The notes: generated by a model from the sequence alone, not told the origin. Counted from the stretch's first letter, positions 17,756-27,533 are shown. The stretch is 64,000 nt of DNA from Candidatus Nanopelagicus hibericus (GCF_002288005.1 NZ_CP016771.1:434001-498000); one strand, 5' to 3'. Numbers and translations are program-made.

Positions 17756-19690
17756 ATGTTGGAACAGATTAAATCCCCAGATGATCTAAAAGGGCTTTCA
17801 GCTGAGCAATTAACTCAATTATCCTCAGAAATACGCTCCTTTCTAATTGAACAAGTTTCAAAGACTGGTGGGCACCTTGGACCAAATCTTGGCGTGGTGG
17901 AGTTAACAATTGCAATTCACCGAGTATTTAAATCACCAAAGGATGTAATTGTTTTTGATACTGGCCATCAAAGTTATGTTCATAAATTGCTAACTGGTCG
18001 TATGGCTAGTTTTAGCAAACTTCGTCAGCGAGGTGGCGCAGCTGGTTATCCAAATAGAGGCGAGAGTGAGCATGATGTAGTGGAAAACTCTCACGCCTCA
18101 ACAGCACTGTCTTGGAGTGATGGAATCGCCAAAGGTTTTTCATTAACAAATCAAAATGATAGAACTGTAGTTTGTGTAGTTGGTGACGGTGCATTAACTG
18201 GCGGTATGAGCTGGGAGGCGTTAAATAATATTGCAACAAATGAAAAGGAAAAATTAGTAATTATTGTCAATGACAATGAACGATCTTACTCACCAACAAT
18301 TGGTGGATTGGCAACATATTTATCCACCCTTCGAACCACAAGTGGCTATGAGAAGTTTTTGGATTGGGGCAAAGGGGTGTTGGAGAAGACACCAGTTGTG
18401 GGAGGTCCGATATATGAAACTTTGCATGGTGTGAAAAAAGGTATTAAGGATATTGTCGCCCCCCAAGGAATGTTTGAGGATTTAGGTCTTAAATACTTTG
18501 GCCCAGTTGATGGTCATGATATTGGCGCAATCGAAAAAGCTTTAAGGATTGCTAAAGATTTTGGTAGACCAGTTTTAGTTCATGTGATCACCGAAAAAGG
18601 ACGCGGACATGCACCTGCAATAAATGATGAGGCAGAGAAGTTTCATGCCGTTGGGGTGGTTGATGCTGAGACTGGGCAGCCATTGAGTAAAGCAGGTAAG
18701 AGTTGGACCAGTGTATTTTCTGAGGAGTTAGTAAAGATTGGCGGTGAAAGAACAGATGTTGTTGCGATTACCGCAGCCATGATGGGACCAACCGGATTAG
18801 ATAAATTTGAGAAGGCGTACCCAGATAGAACCTTTGATGTGGGAATTGCCGAGCAACATGCGGCTACCTCCGCGGCTGGTATGGCATTTGCTGGTCTTCA
18901 TCCAGTGGTTGCGGTTTACTCCACATTTTTAAACCGAGCATTTGATCAATTATTACTTGATGTTGCACTCCATAAGGCTGGTGTTACTTTTGTTTTAGAT
19001 CGAGCAGGTGTTACCGGTGATGATGGGCCATCACATAATGGAATGTGGGATTTAGCCCTAACTGGCATAGTGCCAACTTTGCATGTTGCTGCCCCGCGCG
19101 ATGGCCAGCGAGTTAAAGAGACATTACGCGAAGCACTTGATATCAAAGATGCCCCTTCGCTCATTCGTTTTCCAAAGGGTGCAGTAAATCCAGATATTCC
19201 AGCTTTTGAAAGACGTGATGGCATTGATGTTTTATACCGTGGTGAGAGTGCCGATGTCCTGTTGGTCAGCGTAGGTGCTTTTGCCGCAATTGCGGTAGAG
19301 GCTGCAGCGCAGACTTATCGTGAAGGGGTAGGTGTGACGGTAATTGATCCAAGATGGGTTAAGCCATTGCCAAAATCCTTAATCACTATGGCCCAGCGAT
19401 ATAAAAATGTAGTTGTGTTAGAGGATGGAATCAAGCATGGTGGTATTGCCAGCACCATTTCAGAGATGTTTAGAGATGCACAATTAAATGTTCCGGTTCA
19501 CTCAATTGGCTTACCACTTGAATTTTTGGAGCACGCCAAGCGAGCTGAGATTCTAGAAGATCTTGGAATAACCGTTCAAAGTATTGCGCGCTCGCTAGTA
19601 GCCTGGCACAGCAGCGCAGTATCAAGTGATGTTAAGGAAGAGATGCAACTGCCGGAGGGTGAAAACGAGAGCCGCAAACCGCTTCGCTAA
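17756..19690 (+). CDS. dxs: 1-deoxy-D-xylulose-5-phosphate synthase
   Basis: Thiamine-diphosphate enzyme condensing pyruvate and glyceraldehyde-3-phosphate, first step of the MEP isoprenoid pathway. Motifs: [21 protein letters not shown], the [18 protein letters not shown] ThDP/Mg site ending in [20 protein letters not shown] in the pyrimidine domain, and [20 protein letters not shown]. 644 residues. Its last 59 bases overlap the 3' end of the convergent fadB gene in antisense. The C-terminal tail after RSLVAWH (about 25 residues) is charged and not part of the conserved fold. Confidence 0.95.
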   Translation: MLEQIKSPDDLKGLSAEQLTQLSSEIRSFLIEQVSKTGGHLGPNLGVVELTIAIHRVFKSPKDVIVFDTGHQSYVHKLLTGRMASFSKLRQRGGAAGYPNRGESEHDVVENSHASTALSWSDGIAKGFSLTNQNDRTVVCVVGDGALTGGMSWEALNNIATNEKEKLVIIVNDNERSYSPTIGGLATYLSTLRTTSGYEKFLDWGKGVLEKTPVVGGPIYETLHGVKKGIKDIVAPQGMFEDLGLKYFGPVDGHDIGAIEKALRIAKDFGRPVLVHVITEKGRGHAPAINDEAEKFHAVGVVDAETGQPLSKAGKSWTSVFSEELVKIGGERTDVVAITAAMMGPTGLDKFEKAYPDRTFDVGIAEQHAATSAAGMAFAGLHPVVAVYSTFLNRAFDQLLLDVALHKAGVTFVLDRAGVTGDDGPSHNGMWDLALTGIVPTLHVAAPRDGQRVKETLREALDIKDAPSLIRFPKGAVNPDIPAFERRDGIDVLYRGESADVLLVSVGAFAAIAVEAAAQTYREGVGVTVIDPRWVKPLPKSLITMAQRYKNVVVLEDGIKHGGIASTISEMFRDAQLNVPVHSIGLPLEFLEHAKRAEILEDLGITVQSIARSLVAWHSSAVSSDVKEEMQLPEGENESRKPLR

Positions 19691-21734
19691 TTCCTTCACG
19701 ATCCAAATACGGCAAGATCCCACCTAAATGCATAGGCCAGCCTGAGCCAAGTAACATACAAATATCAATCTCTTGTGGAGTTGCAACAACTTTTTCATCT
19801 AGCATCATCTTTGCTTCAAGGGCTAAAGCTTCAAGGGCTCGCCTTCTAACCTGATCTGAGGTCGATGGTGAATTACCTTTTTCAAGTAGTGCTAAGGCAG
19901 CAGGATTGACAGTGTTCGCGCCATTTGCATCCTTAATATAGAAAGTTTTGACACTCTCTTTTACAAATCTTTGCATGGTAGGTGAGACCTTATATCTCGG
20001 TCCTAGATTCTTATTTAAAGTTTGCGCAACATGCAAAGCAACGCCAGGGCCTACTAAGCCAAGTAATTCAAGTGAGGACATAGGAAAACCAAGGGGAGCC
20101 ATTGCAGCATCCGCTACCTCGTACGGAGTCCCCTCATCAATTGCATCGGTTACCTCACCCATAAATCTAGTCAATAAGCGATTTACGACAAATGCTGGCG
20201 CATCTTTTACGATAACCATTGTCTTCTTCAGCTCTTTGCCGACATTAATTGCAGTAGCGGTGGTGGCATCATCAGTCTTACTAGTTCTTGCCACTTCTAA
20301 TAGTGGCATCACCGCCACTGGATTAAAGAAGTGAAATCCCACTACCCGTTCTGGATGTTTTAATCCTTCACTCATTGCCTCAACTGATAAAGATGAGGTA
20401 TTAGTTGCTAAAACACACTCTGGCGTAATGATTAATTCAAGATCTTTAAATAATTTCTGTTTAAGTGATAGCTCCTCGAAAATTGCCTCAATCACAAAAT
20501 CAGCATTGGCAAATACCTTTTGGTCAACTGAACCAGAGATATTTGAGAGCAATCTGGCAGCACCTTCAGGTGAATCTCGTTTTTTATCAACTAATTTTTG
20601 AATTTCATTTTTAATCCAGCTCAAACCCTTATCCACTCGCTCTTGATCTAAGTCGGTAATTACCACTGGAACCTTAAGATTACGAAGCATTAACAACGCC
20701 AACTGTGCGGCCATAAGCCCCGCGCCCACAACACCAACCTTGGAAACCTTTCTTGCCACCGCAGGCTTCGGTGCTCCTTCAACCTTTTTGCGCTTTTTCT
20801 GAATTAAATTAAAAGCATATAAGGATGCACGAAGTGAATCACTCATTACCAGATCTGCTAAAACTTTAGTCTCTGCTGCAAACCCATCCCTTACTGAGTT
20901 GCTTTGAGCAGATTTAATTAATTCAAGTGCTGCAAGTGGTGATGGAATTTGGGCGCCACTATATTTTTTTGCAACCGCTGCTTTGCCGATGGAGACAGCT
21001 TTTTCAAAACCAGCAGAATCCTTGCTGTAATCCTTACGTTCAATTTTTTTCGTTCCATTTAAAATATCAGCCACAAACTTAACTGAATTTTCTAAGAAAT
21101 CTACCGGCTGGTAAACCGCATCTACCACGCCCAGTGATAAAGCATCCTTTGCTTTCATCATGGTGTTGTTGTTTAATGCATTGACAATTATTACTTGCAC
21201 CGCATTTTCAGGACCAATCAACTTTGGTAGCAATGTTGCCCCGCCCCATCCTGGAACCAATCCTAAAAAGCATTCAGGTAATGCAGTAAATGCAGTAGAA
21301 GAGAGTGTGCGATAGTGGCAATTCAAGCCCACCTCTAAGCCCCCACCCAAAGCTAAACCATTTATAAATGCAAAGGTTGGTTTCTTACTTTCATACAATT
21401 TTAAAAACACTTCATGTCCAAGATCACCGATGGCAATTGCTTGGGATTTATCCTTCAAAAAAGACATTGCAGATAGATCAGCACCTGCTGCAAAAATAAA
21501 TGGTTTACCAGTCACTGCAATCGCAACCGCTTCAGATTTTTGCGCCTCATCTATCGCGGATGCAAGTGATGCTAGGGAGGCTGCGCCAAAGGTATTAGGG
21601 CGGTTGTAATCAAGACCATTATCTAAAGTAATCAATGCTAATTTGCCGCTATTTCCAAATGGTTGAAGTGATACTAATTGCAAAATCGCTTTGGTTACAA
21701 CCTCATCAGGAGCACCAGCTAAAACTTCAGCCAC
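19632..21734 (-). CDS. fadB: Trifunctional fatty-acid oxidation protein alpha subunit (enoyl-CoA hydratase / 3-hydroxyacyl-CoA dehydrogenase)
   Basis: Beta-oxidation enzyme joining a crotonase domain and an NAD-dependent dehydrogenase. Crotonase part (residues about 30-250): [12 protein letters not shown] oxyanion-hole motif, [33 protein letters not shown]. Dehydrogenase part (about 330-620): [17 protein letters not shown] Rossmann motif and [16 protein letters not shown]. 700 residues. GTG start overlaps the fadA stop by one base (TAGTG), so they form a translationally coupled fadA-fadB operon. The C-terminal residues after LDREGISE are encoded in the overlap with dxs and probably not conserved. 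Confidence 0.93.
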   Translation of the reverse strand: MAEVLAGAPDEVVTKAILQLVSLQPFGNSGKLALITLDNGLDYNRPNTFGAASLASLASAIDEAQKSEAVAIAVTGKPFIFAAGADLSAMSFLKDKSQAIAIGDLGHEVFLKLYESKKPTFAFINGLALGGGLEVGLNCHYRTLSSTAFTALPECFLGLVPGWGGATLLPKLIGPENAVQVIIVNALNNNTMMKAKDALSLGVVDAVYQPVDFLENSVKFVADILNGTKKIERKDYSKDSAGFEKAVSIGKAAVAKKYSGAQIPSPLAALELIKSAQSNSVRDGFAAETKVLADLVMSDSLRASLYAFNLIQKKRKKVEGAPKPAVARKVSKVGVVGAGLMAAQLALLMLRNLKVPVVITDLDQERVDKGLSWIKNEIQKLVDKKRDSPEGAARLLSNISGSVDQKVFANADFVIEAIFEELSLKQKLFKDLELIITPECVLATNTSSLSVEAMSEGLKHPERVVGFHFFNPVAVMPLLEVARTSKTDDATTATAINVGKELKKTMVIVKDAPAFVVNRLLTRFMGEVTDAIDEGTPYEVADAAMAPLGFPMSSLELLGLVGPGVALHVAQTLNKNLGPRYKVSPTMQRFVKESVKTFYIKDANGANTVNPAALALLEKGNSPSTSDQVRRRALEALALEAKMMLDEKVVATPQEIDICMLLGSGWPMHLGGILPYLDREGISEAVCGSRFHPPAVASLP

Positions 21735-22939
21735 TACTTATCGCCTTTGTAGTTTGGATTCTCCCAAATAACAGTCCCGCCCATGCCCAGACCTATACAC
21801 ATGGTAGTAATTCCATACTTTACTTCGGGGCGTTCTTTAAAACCATTTGCCAAATTGAGAATTAATCTCACTCCGGAAGATGCTAGTGGGTGTCCAACTG
21901 CAATTGCGCCACCATAAATATTCACTCGGTTGTCATCATCGGCAATGCCAAAGTGATCTAGAAATGAGAGTACTTGAATTGCAAAAGCTTCATTTACTTC
22001 AAATAAACCAATATCACCAATATCTAAGCCAGCTTTTTTCAACGCTTTAATGGTGCTAGGTACCGGTCCATATCCCATAATCTCTGGTTCAACACCTGCA
22101 AATGCAAATGAGATCATTTTTGCTTTGATCGGCAGATTTAAATCCCTCGCCTTACTTTCTGAAGCCAAGATTGCAGCTGTGGCACCATCATTTAGTCCGG
22201 CTGCATTTCCAGCAGTGACGCGGCCAGCTGGCCGAAATGGTGTTTTAAGAGCTGCTAGCGCCTCCAATGTTGTTTGTGGCCGAGGTGGTTCATCAACTGT
22301 TGCCATTCCCCAACCAAGTTCAATACTACGGGTGGCAACTGGAATTAAATCAGGTTGAATTTTATTTGCTGCATACGCTGCAGCAGTCTTTTGTTGCGAA
22401 GCAAGTGCATATTTATCAGCTCGTTCTTTTGTGAGATGAGGAAATTTGTCATGTAATCGCTCAGCGGTTGCACCCATCTGCAAAGCATCGGTATCAACTA
22501 TTTTTTCAGCTAAGTATCTAGGATTTGGATCCATGCCATCACCCATTGGATGATTTCCCATATGTTCAACTCCGCCGGCAATTGCTAGATCATAAGCACC
22601 CATATTTATGCCACCAGCGATAGTGGTCACTGCGGTCAGAGCGCCGGCGCACCATCGGTCAATTGAGTAACCAGGAACTGTATTTGGAATGCCCGCTAAT
22701 ATTGAAACTGAGCGGCCGATATTCATTCCCTGATCACCGGTTTGAGTTGCAGCGGCAATTGCTACATCATCAATTTGATCAATTGGTAGATTTGGATTGC
22801 GCTCAAGTAGGCCACGAATGCAGCGGACCATAATGTCATCTGCTCTGGTTTGAGAGTATAAGGAGCCAGCTTTACCAAACGGAGTTCTAACTGCATCAAC
22901 TAAAACCACATTAGTTTTTGCGGTGGCAGTTTTACTCAT
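21734..22939 (-). CDS. fadA: Acetyl-CoA C-acyltransferase (3-ketoacyl-CoA thiolase)
   Basis: Thiolase of the beta-oxidation complex, cleaving 3-ketoacyl-CoA to acetyl-CoA. Active-site Cys in SIDRWCAGALTAV (near residue 90), GHPLASSGVRL with the catalytic His, and C-terminal TTMCIGLGMGG with the second Cys. 401 residues. Start ATG 22939 follows TAACCT by 6 bases (leaderless). First gene of the fadA-fadB unit. Direction of use (oxidation rather than biosynthesis) is inferred from the fadB partner. Confidence 0.94.
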   Translation of the reverse strand: MSKTATAKTNVVLVDAVRTPFGKAGSLYSQTRADDIMVRCIRGLLERNPNLPIDQIDDVAIAAATQTGDQGMNIGRSVSILAGIPNTVPGYSIDRWCAGALTAVTTIAGGINMGAYDLAIAGGVEHMGNHPMGDGMDPNPRYLAEKIVDTDALQMGATAERLHDKFPHLTKERADKYALASQQKTAAAYAANKIQPDLIPVATRSIELGWGMATVDEPPRPQTTLEALAALKTPFRPAGRVTAGNAAGLNDGATAAILASESKARDLNLPIKAKMISFAFAGVEPEIMGYGPVPSTIKALKKAGLDIGDIGLFEVNEAFAIQVLSFLDHFGIADDDNRVNIYGGAIAVGHPLASSGVRLILNLANGFKERPEVKYGITTMCIGLGMGGTVIWENPNYKGDK

Positions 22940-22945
22940 AGGGCT

Positions 22946-22951
22946 AGGTTA
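22946..22951 (-). promoter_or_regulatory. -10 element TAACCT of leaderless promoter for fadA-fadB
   Basis: TAACCT on the minus strand, 6 bases (AGCCCT), then ATG 22939. No ribosome binding site. Confidence 0.5.
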
Positions 22952-22991
22952 CTCGCCAGTAGAGTAAATGGGTAGTGGGGCAACCCCCTAC

Positions 22992-23804
22992 TTAGACCAG
23001 TGTCTTTGCCTTTGCTGGCTTTGTATAAAGGCGAAGCACAATCGATAGATAAGCCGCCCAAAAGAAAAGCTGAATCCAAGAGGTATTTACATCAAAACCA
23101 ATAGTGCCAGCAAGTACTGAGCCAGCTATTGAATCCTTCGCCATTACAGATGAGATATCCCAAGCGTAAGAGCCATCACCTGGAATCCAACCAAGCTCTT
23201 GATACTCATGCACTCCATAGGAGAGAACTCCTGCTGCCACAACAATCAGTGCAACACCAGTGATAGTAAAAAACTTACTTAGATTAAGTTGAATAGCTCG
23301 GTTATAGATTAAATACCCCAAAACTACCGCCAGAGTTAAACCTAAAACTAATCCAACAGATGCTGAGGATGTTGCAGCAACTGTCTTGAAGTTTGTATAA
23401 ACAAATAGCGCAGTCTCTAATCCTTCACGGGCAACTGCAAAAAAGGCTGCAGCTGCAAGTGCTAATGGACCAGCAGAAAGGGCGTTATCGACCTTGCCAT
23501 GCAACTCATCTCTTAAAGTTCTTGCTGCCCGCTTCATCCAAAAAACCATCCAGGTAACTAGGGCCACTGCCAAAAATGATGTCGTGCCAGCAAAGAATTG
23601 CTCACCGCGCTCACTTAACTCAGCTGAGGTGAAGGATAAAAAGCCGCCCAATGCAAAGCTGGCAGCAAGTGCCAACGCCACACCACTCCAAATTGGAGCA
23701 AGTAAGTTTCTACGATCTGTCTTGACCACATATGCAACTAAAATTCCCACAATTAATGCAGCCTCGAGCCCCTCACGAAGGGCGATTAGAAATGTACTTA
23801 ACAT
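22992..23804 (-). CDS. efeU: Ftr1/EfeU-type iron permease
   Basis: Integral membrane permease of the oxidase-dependent iron transporter family, moving ferric iron inward. Two REGLE iron-binding motifs are visible at residues 10-14 and 126-130, each inside a hydrophobic helix (LREGLEAALIVGILVAYV and VAREGLETALFVYTNF), with about seven membrane segments overall. 270 residues, typical. The usual partners EfeO (cupredoxin) and EfeB (dye-decolorising peroxidase) are not adjacent. Leaderless start: TATGCT then 6 bases then ATG 23804. A TTAGGTT-containing sequence just upstream weakly resembles half a DtxR/IdeR site. Confidence 0.88.
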   Translation of the reverse strand: MLSTFLIALREGLEAALIVGILVAYVVKTDRRNLLAPIWSGVALALAASFALGGFLSFTSAELSERGEQFFAGTTSFLAVALVTWMVFWMKRAARTLRDELHGKVDNALSAGPLALAAAAFFAVAREGLETALFVYTNFKTVAATSSASVGLVLGLTLAVVLGYLIYNRAIQLNLSKFFTITGVALIVVAAGVLSYGVHEYQELGWIPGDGSYAWDISSVMAKDSIAGSVLAGTIGFDVNTSWIQLFFWAAYLSIVLRLYTKPAKAKTLV

Positions 23805-23810
23805 GGGATT

Positions 23811-23816
23811 AGCATA
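23811..23816 (-). promoter_or_regulatory. -10 element TATGCT of leaderless promoter for the iron permease
   Basis: TATGCT on the minus strand, 6 bases (AATCCC), then ATG 23804. Confidence 0.45.
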
Positions 23817-23829
23817 AACCTAAGAAATT

Positions 23830-23859
23830 GAATTACGCAACTTAAGTGTTGCGTAATTC
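23830..23859 (-). terminator. Perfect 12-bp hairpin between the RNase D-like gene and the iron permease gene
   Basis: Arms GAATTACGCAAC and GTTGCGTAATTC pair perfectly around a 6-base loop, beginning about 9 bases after the RNase D-like stop codon (23868). It lies upstream of the iron permease promoter, so it belongs to the upstream transcript. No strong U-tract follows, so it may be a weak terminator, a 3'-end stabiliser, or a double-stranded operator. Confidence 0.55.
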
Positions 23860-23867
23860 CTATCACA

Positions 23868-25154
23868 TTACGGCCCCGCTACCTCAGGCTCAGATTCACT
23901 CTCTACCGGCTCTGGAATTAACACCGGCTCAATCTCAGATAGACATGCGGCGATAATTGATGTCACCTGTTCAATCTGCCAGGGGCGTGCGCCCATTTTT
24001 TCCAATTCACCTTTTACAAATCCTTCATACTCACTGCTTTCACTTGGTGGATTTTGCCAACAGATACGTTTTACCAGTTCTGGTGTAATTAAATTTTCAA
24101 CTGGAATTTGCAAAGTTCCAGACAAGGTTGCTAATTGCAACCGAGCATGGGTCAATCTGGCATAACCAAGTGGATTCTTTTCCTTCCAAATTTTTATTGG
24201 CGGCAAGGTTGCAGATGGCACACGAAACTCAGGTTGGGCATCAATTGGGGTGTTAAGCGCAGTGGTTAATACCGATAACCAGCGATTAAATGGTGGTGCC
24301 TCTAATCTGGTGCGCCAACCAATAACCTTTGCTACCGCCTCTGAATTATCTGGCAGCTTAGTTGCCAGCTCTACTATCGCCGCATCACCTAATACTCTGC
24401 CTGGGGCGATATCTAATTGCCGAGCCAATTCATCACGTGAAAACCAAAGATCTCGAACTACCGTCATAGTTAATCTATCCCGCACCTTATGCATGCCAGA
24501 GGTTCTACGCCAACGATCTGGCTTAGGAGTATCTACAACCTGAAAATTTTCATAATTTTTAAGAATGGCTGCAAAATCCTGCTCAGCCCACTTTAATTTT
24601 TTCTGATCAACTAACAGCTCTGCTACTTTATCTCTGATATCCAACAAGATATCAACATCAAGTGCGGCATAAATAATCCACTCAGATTTTAAGGGCCTAA
24701 TTGACCAATCAACTGCAGAGTGCTCCTTGGCTAAACTTAGTTCTAGCAAACTCTCGGCAAGTGGGCCAAGGCCAACCCTAGGGCAACCTGCAATTCTGGC
24801 GCCTAACTCAGTATCAAATAGTTTTTTAGGCTTTAGGCCAATCTCTAATAAGCAGGCGAGATCTTGAGTACTGGCATGGATAACCCATTCATACTCAGAA
24901 AAGTTTTGATTAAATAATTGCCACAACTTTGAATTTTTAAGTGGAATTGGATCAATCAGATGCAGCCCACCACTTTTGCGGTAGATCTGAATTAAATACG
25001 CCCGCTGGCTGTATTTATACCCAGATGCCCGCTCGGCATCAACTGCAATTGGACCATCTCCTTTTGCCAGATCAGTGATTACTTGCGCAAAGCCAGCTTC
25101 ATCATCAACGATTTTAGGAGTGCCATGACGGGGTGCAAGAAGTGGGGTGAGCAT
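23868..25154 (-). CDS. HRDC domain-containing ribonuclease D-like protein
   Basis: DEDD-family 3'-5' exonuclease domain followed by an HRDC domain, as in RNase D; presumed role in RNA 3'-end trimming. Exonuclease motifs: AVDAERASGYKYSQRAYLIQ (first Asp/Glu pair), VIHASTQDLACLLEIG, and AALDVDILLDI (DEDDy-type third motif). HRDC region around FSRDELARQLDIAPGRVLGDAAIVELA. 428 residues, longer than E. coli Rnd (375). 13 bases downstream of DUF3000; this gene pair is conserved in actinobacteria and the two are likely co-transcribed. Confidence 0.88.
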   Translation of the reverse strand: MLTPLLAPRHGTPKIVDDEAGFAQVITDLAKGDGPIAVDAERASGYKYSQRAYLIQIYRKSGGLHLIDPIPLKNSKLWQLFNQNFSEYEWVIHASTQDLACLLEIGLKPKKLFDTELGARIAGCPRVGLGPLAESLLELSLAKEHSAVDWSIRPLKSEWIIYAALDVDILLDIRDKVAELLVDQKKLKWAEQDFAAILKNYENFQVVDTPKPDRWRRTSGMHKVRDRLTMTVVRDLWFSRDELARQLDIAPGRVLGDAAIVELATKLPDNSEAVAKVIGWRTRLEAPPFNRWLSVLTTALNTPIDAQPEFRVPSATLPPIKIWKEKNPLGYARLTHARLQLATLSGTLQIPVENLITPELVKRICWQNPPSESSEYEGFVKGELEKMGARPWQIEQVTSIIAACLSEIEPVLIPEPVESESEPEVAGP

Positions 25155-25167
25155 TAATTAAAAACTT

Positions 25168-25707
25168 CTATTTTTTGCCAGCGATTGAGGTAACACCTTG
25201 TGGAATTGGTTCTAACCCAGCGCTGATTGCCAACAACTCTAGCCACGCATTTACATGATCAATTAAATTATCTTCATTAGTAGGTGACCAAGATGCGCGT
25301 ATTTCAATCTCAGAGTTTTCATCTTTATCCTCTAATTCACCAAAGGATTGGCTAGCAACTCTGGTAACGGTGCCACTGGGGGCGGTGAAATCACACCCTT
25401 GCTTTTTTAATGATTCAGTTAACCAAGCCCAACCAACCTCTGGCAATAATGGATCAGATGCCATCTCTAGATCAATTGCTGCCCGCGCAAATGTGACACA
25501 TCGCCATTGCCCGCCCCAACCCTCTTGGCCGGCAGGGTCATGTAGTAATACAAAGCGACCAGTTGCAGCATCCTCTAAAACGTCGGCAGTCATTGCTAAA
25601 GAATGGGGCGCAAGTTTTTGCGGCGCTGGCACAGTTTCTAACATGATCTCACCACGCGGTTTTAGCGCCAATATAGGTGCGGTTACTTGGTCAAAAGTTT
25701 TTTTCAC
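25168..25707 (-). CDS. DUF3000 protein
   Basis: Conserved actinobacterial protein of unknown function, about 179 residues, normally next to the RNase D-like/HRDC gene as here. Recognisable block: LAPHSLAMTADVLEDAATGRFVLLHDP, followed by EGWGGQWRCVTFARA and LPEVGWAWLTESL. No membrane segment or signal peptide. Start taken as GTG 25707 because TATCCT lies exactly 6 bases upstream and the protein then begins at the family N-terminus (KKTFDQVTAPI); the open frame continues to 25779. Confidence 0.82.
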   Translation of the reverse strand: MKKTFDQVTAPILALKPRGEIMLETVPAPQKLAPHSLAMTADVLEDAATGRFVLLHDPAGQEGWGGQWRCVTFARAAIDLEMASDPLLPEVGWAWLTESLKKQGCDFTAPSGTVTRVASQSFGELEDKDENSEIEIRASWSPTNEDNLIDHVNAWLELLAISAGLEPIPQGVTSIAGKK

Positions 25708-25713
25708 TGTCCA

Positions 25714-25719
25714 AGGATA
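25714..25719 (-). promoter_or_regulatory. -10 element TATCCT deciding the start of the DUF3000 gene
   Basis: TATCCT on the minus strand, 6 bases (TGGACA), then GTG 25707. This supports the internal GTG over the longer open frame. Confidence 0.45.
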
Positions 25720-25812
25720 AATTATAAGTGGATTAAGCAAGACTAGGCACGAGCAATCCTTGATGAGATATTGCTGCAAATCTATCCTATTTGACCATAG
25801 TAGGCTTCTTTA

Positions 25813-26652
25813 ATGGCTGCATTATTAGCATTGCTTAGTTCAGTTCTTTGGGGAGCGGCAGATTTCTTTGGTGGCAATTTAGCCAAGCGATATCAAGCAC
25901 TAGCTGTTACTGCCGTCTCACAAGCTTTTGGTTTATTAATTGGTATTTCAATAATTCTTATCAGCTCCTCTTGGACCAAACCCTCATTAAGTTGGGATAA
26001 TTACTTCTTGTCCGGAGTTTTTGCCGGATCACTTGGCTTTATTGGGTTAGTCGCTTTTTATACTGGACTTGCAACTGGACGAATGGGAGTCGTCTCACCA
26101 ATCGCAGCACTTAGTGTTTTAATCCCGCTAACAATTGCTTTTATTAACGGTGAAAAACCAAACTCAACCCAGTTAACTGGCATGAGTATTGCCTTACTCG
26201 GTGCATTCTGTGCAAGTGGTCCTGAGATAAAAGGTGGCATAAGTATTAAGCCGCTGATCTATGCAGTCATTGCAGCATTTGGCTTTGGTGGAGCGGTGGC
26301 TTTTATTGCTCAGGGCTCCGCCTCAAGTGCGATTATGACAATGACCACCATGCGCTTTACTACATTTATCATTGCTTTATTTTTATTTGCAAAATATCGA
26401 ACATTTGGTGGCTTCACCCGGAAAGATTTGCCGCTTTTAATTGCAATTGGAGGTGCTGATTTCATTGCCAATTTATTGCTGGGTGTTGCAACTACAAAAG
26501 GCTTGGTATCTCTTGCTGTCGTGCTTGGTTCATTATTTCCAATTGTTACCGCACTTCTTGCTTTTAAGATTTTGCATGAGCGATTACATAAAGTTCAATA
26601 TATTGGTATTGGACTTGCTATCGCTGGTATTGCCTTAATCTCAGTTGGCTAG
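25813..26652 (+). CDS. EamA/DMT-family transporter
   Basis: Ten-helix drug/metabolite transporter made of two EamA repeats, each five helices; substrate unknown (amino acids, nucleobases or sugars in relatives). The first repeat begins ALLALLSSVLWGAADFFGGNLA and the second IYAVIAAFGFGGAVAFIAQGSAS; the protein ends IGIGLAIAGIALISVG. 279 residues. Leaderless start: TAGGCT (25801-25806), 6 bases, ATG 25813. Its last 12 bases overlap the convergent RibD-like gene. Confidence 0.85.
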   Translation: MAALLALLSSVLWGAADFFGGNLAKRYQALAVTAVSQAFGLLIGISIILISSSWTKPSLSWDNYFLSGVFAGSLGFIGLVAFYTGLATGRMGVVSPIAALSVLIPLTIAFINGEKPNSTQLTGMSIALLGAFCASGPEIKGGISIKPLIYAVIAAFGFGGAVAFIAQGSASSAIMTMTTMRFTTFIIALFLFAKYRTFGGFTRKDLPLLIAIGGADFIANLLLGVATTKGLVSLAVVLGSLFPIVTALLAFKILHERLHKVQYIGIGLAIAGIALISVG

Positions 26653-27171
26653 TCTTTGGTAATACCTAAACTCACAAGCTGATATCACTTCAGTAGAGAT
26701 TAATTTAAAAGTTGAGGTCAGTTCCTCAATTGATATCTGATTATCACCAGTTTTTTCAAGATTAATACTTAAATAAAGCTGATCAATTAACGAATCATTG
26801 ATCATCTGTTGCAGCAGCTTTGGACCTGCTTCAACTAACAACTTGATGCCAGCTTTACTATCTTGGGGCGGAAAGTTATTACTTATTTCATTGATCATCT
26901 GTGTGGAGGTCATGGAGAATTGTTTAGCTAACTGGTTTTTGGGCGCCAGCCTTACCTTGGTGTGAGTGAGAATATATAGAGGGATTGGGGTTCGCTTATA
27001 TGGCTCACGCCTTGCAGTATTGCCACCAATTAGGATCAAATCTGAGTTGGTGCGCAGTTGATGAAAGCGCCTTCTGTCCTCATCAGTTGAAAGGGGAGTT
27101 GATGAGCCAGCAACTGTGGTTGAGCCATCTTTGCCAACAATCAGGTTGGCAGTTGCGATCACAGATCTCAT
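26641..27171 (-). CDS. RibD C-terminal domain-containing reductase
   Basis: Dihydrofolate-reductase-fold protein related to the RibD C-terminal reductase (riboflavin pathway pyrimidine reductase). N-terminal VIATANLIVGKDGSTT, RRRFHQLRTNSDLILIGGNTARREPY (NADPH and substrate region), LLVEAGPKLLQQMI (GGP-type loop with Glu). 176 residues, shorter than full RibD because the deaminase domain is absent. No other riboflavin genes nearby, so a riboflavin role is only possible. TAACCT lies 8 bases before ATG 27171. Confidence 0.75.
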   Translation of the reverse strand: MRSVIATANLIVGKDGSTTVAGSSTPLSTDEDRRRFHQLRTNSDLILIGGNTARREPYKRTPIPLYILTHTKVRLAPKNQLAKQFSMTSTQMINEISNNFPPQDSKAGIKLLVEAGPKLLQQMINDSLIDQLYLSINLEKTGDNQISIEELTSTFKLISTEVISACEFRYYQRLAN

Positions 27172-27206
27172 AAAGATGAAGGTTACTGGCTGTCAGTGGC
27201 CTCTTC

Positions 27207-27212
27207 TAATCT
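27207..27212 (+). promoter_or_regulatory. -10 element TAATCT of leaderless promoter
   Basis: TAATCT, 6 bases (TGAGCC), then ATG 27219 of the small four-cysteine protein gene. Confidence 0.45.
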
Positions 27213-27218
27213 TGAGCC

Positions 27219-27428
27219 ATGATCATCGATTGTGAAAGTTGTGTAATGCGCGATATCGCCTGCGGCGATTGTGTTGTTTCAGTGTTGCTGGAGATAAAGC
27301 CAACCGCTGGAAAAAATGCTGAACTTAGCAGCAATGAGAACTTAGCTATCAATAACCTAGCCAAGCTTGGACTTGTGCCTCCGTTGCGATTTGATACTGG
27401 CGGCAAACAAAGCAGTGCAAGCGGGTGA
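27219..27428 (+). CDS. Small conserved actinobacterial four-cysteine protein
   Basis: 69-residue protein of unknown function. The N-terminal half has two CxxC pairs (Cys5/Cys8 and Cys15/Cys18 in DCESCVMRDIACGDCVV), which could bind zinc or an Fe-S cluster; the C-terminal half ends with NNLAKLGLVPPLRFD. Similar short proteins precede NlpC/P60 hydrolase genes in other actinobacteria, from memory of that gene order. Here the hydrolase gene follows after 105 bases with its own promoter hexamer. No signal peptide. Confidence 0.75.
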   Translation: MIIDCESCVMRDIACGDCVVSVLLEIKPTAGKNAELSSNENLAINNLAKLGLVPPLRFDTGGKQSSASG

Positions 27429-27521
27429 TCCCAGGCATAAAACTGTGTAAATCTGGTAAAAAATAGATAATTCTCAGCACTTTAGGCTTAAGTCAGGTTG
27501 AGTTAATCAGGTTTTGGTGGC

Positions 27522-27527
27522 TAACCT
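27522..27527 (+). promoter_or_regulatory. -10 element TAACCT of leaderless promoter
   Basis: TAACCT, 6 bases (TTCTAA), then ATG 27534 of the NlpC/P60 gene. Confidence 0.45.
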
Positions 27528-27533
27528 TTCTAA

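Noticed and set aside
23805-23825. IdeR/DtxR box upstream of the iron permease
   Set aside because: TTAGGTT is followed by GCTAATCC with the wrong spacing and several mismatches to the 19-base consensus; kept only as a remark.
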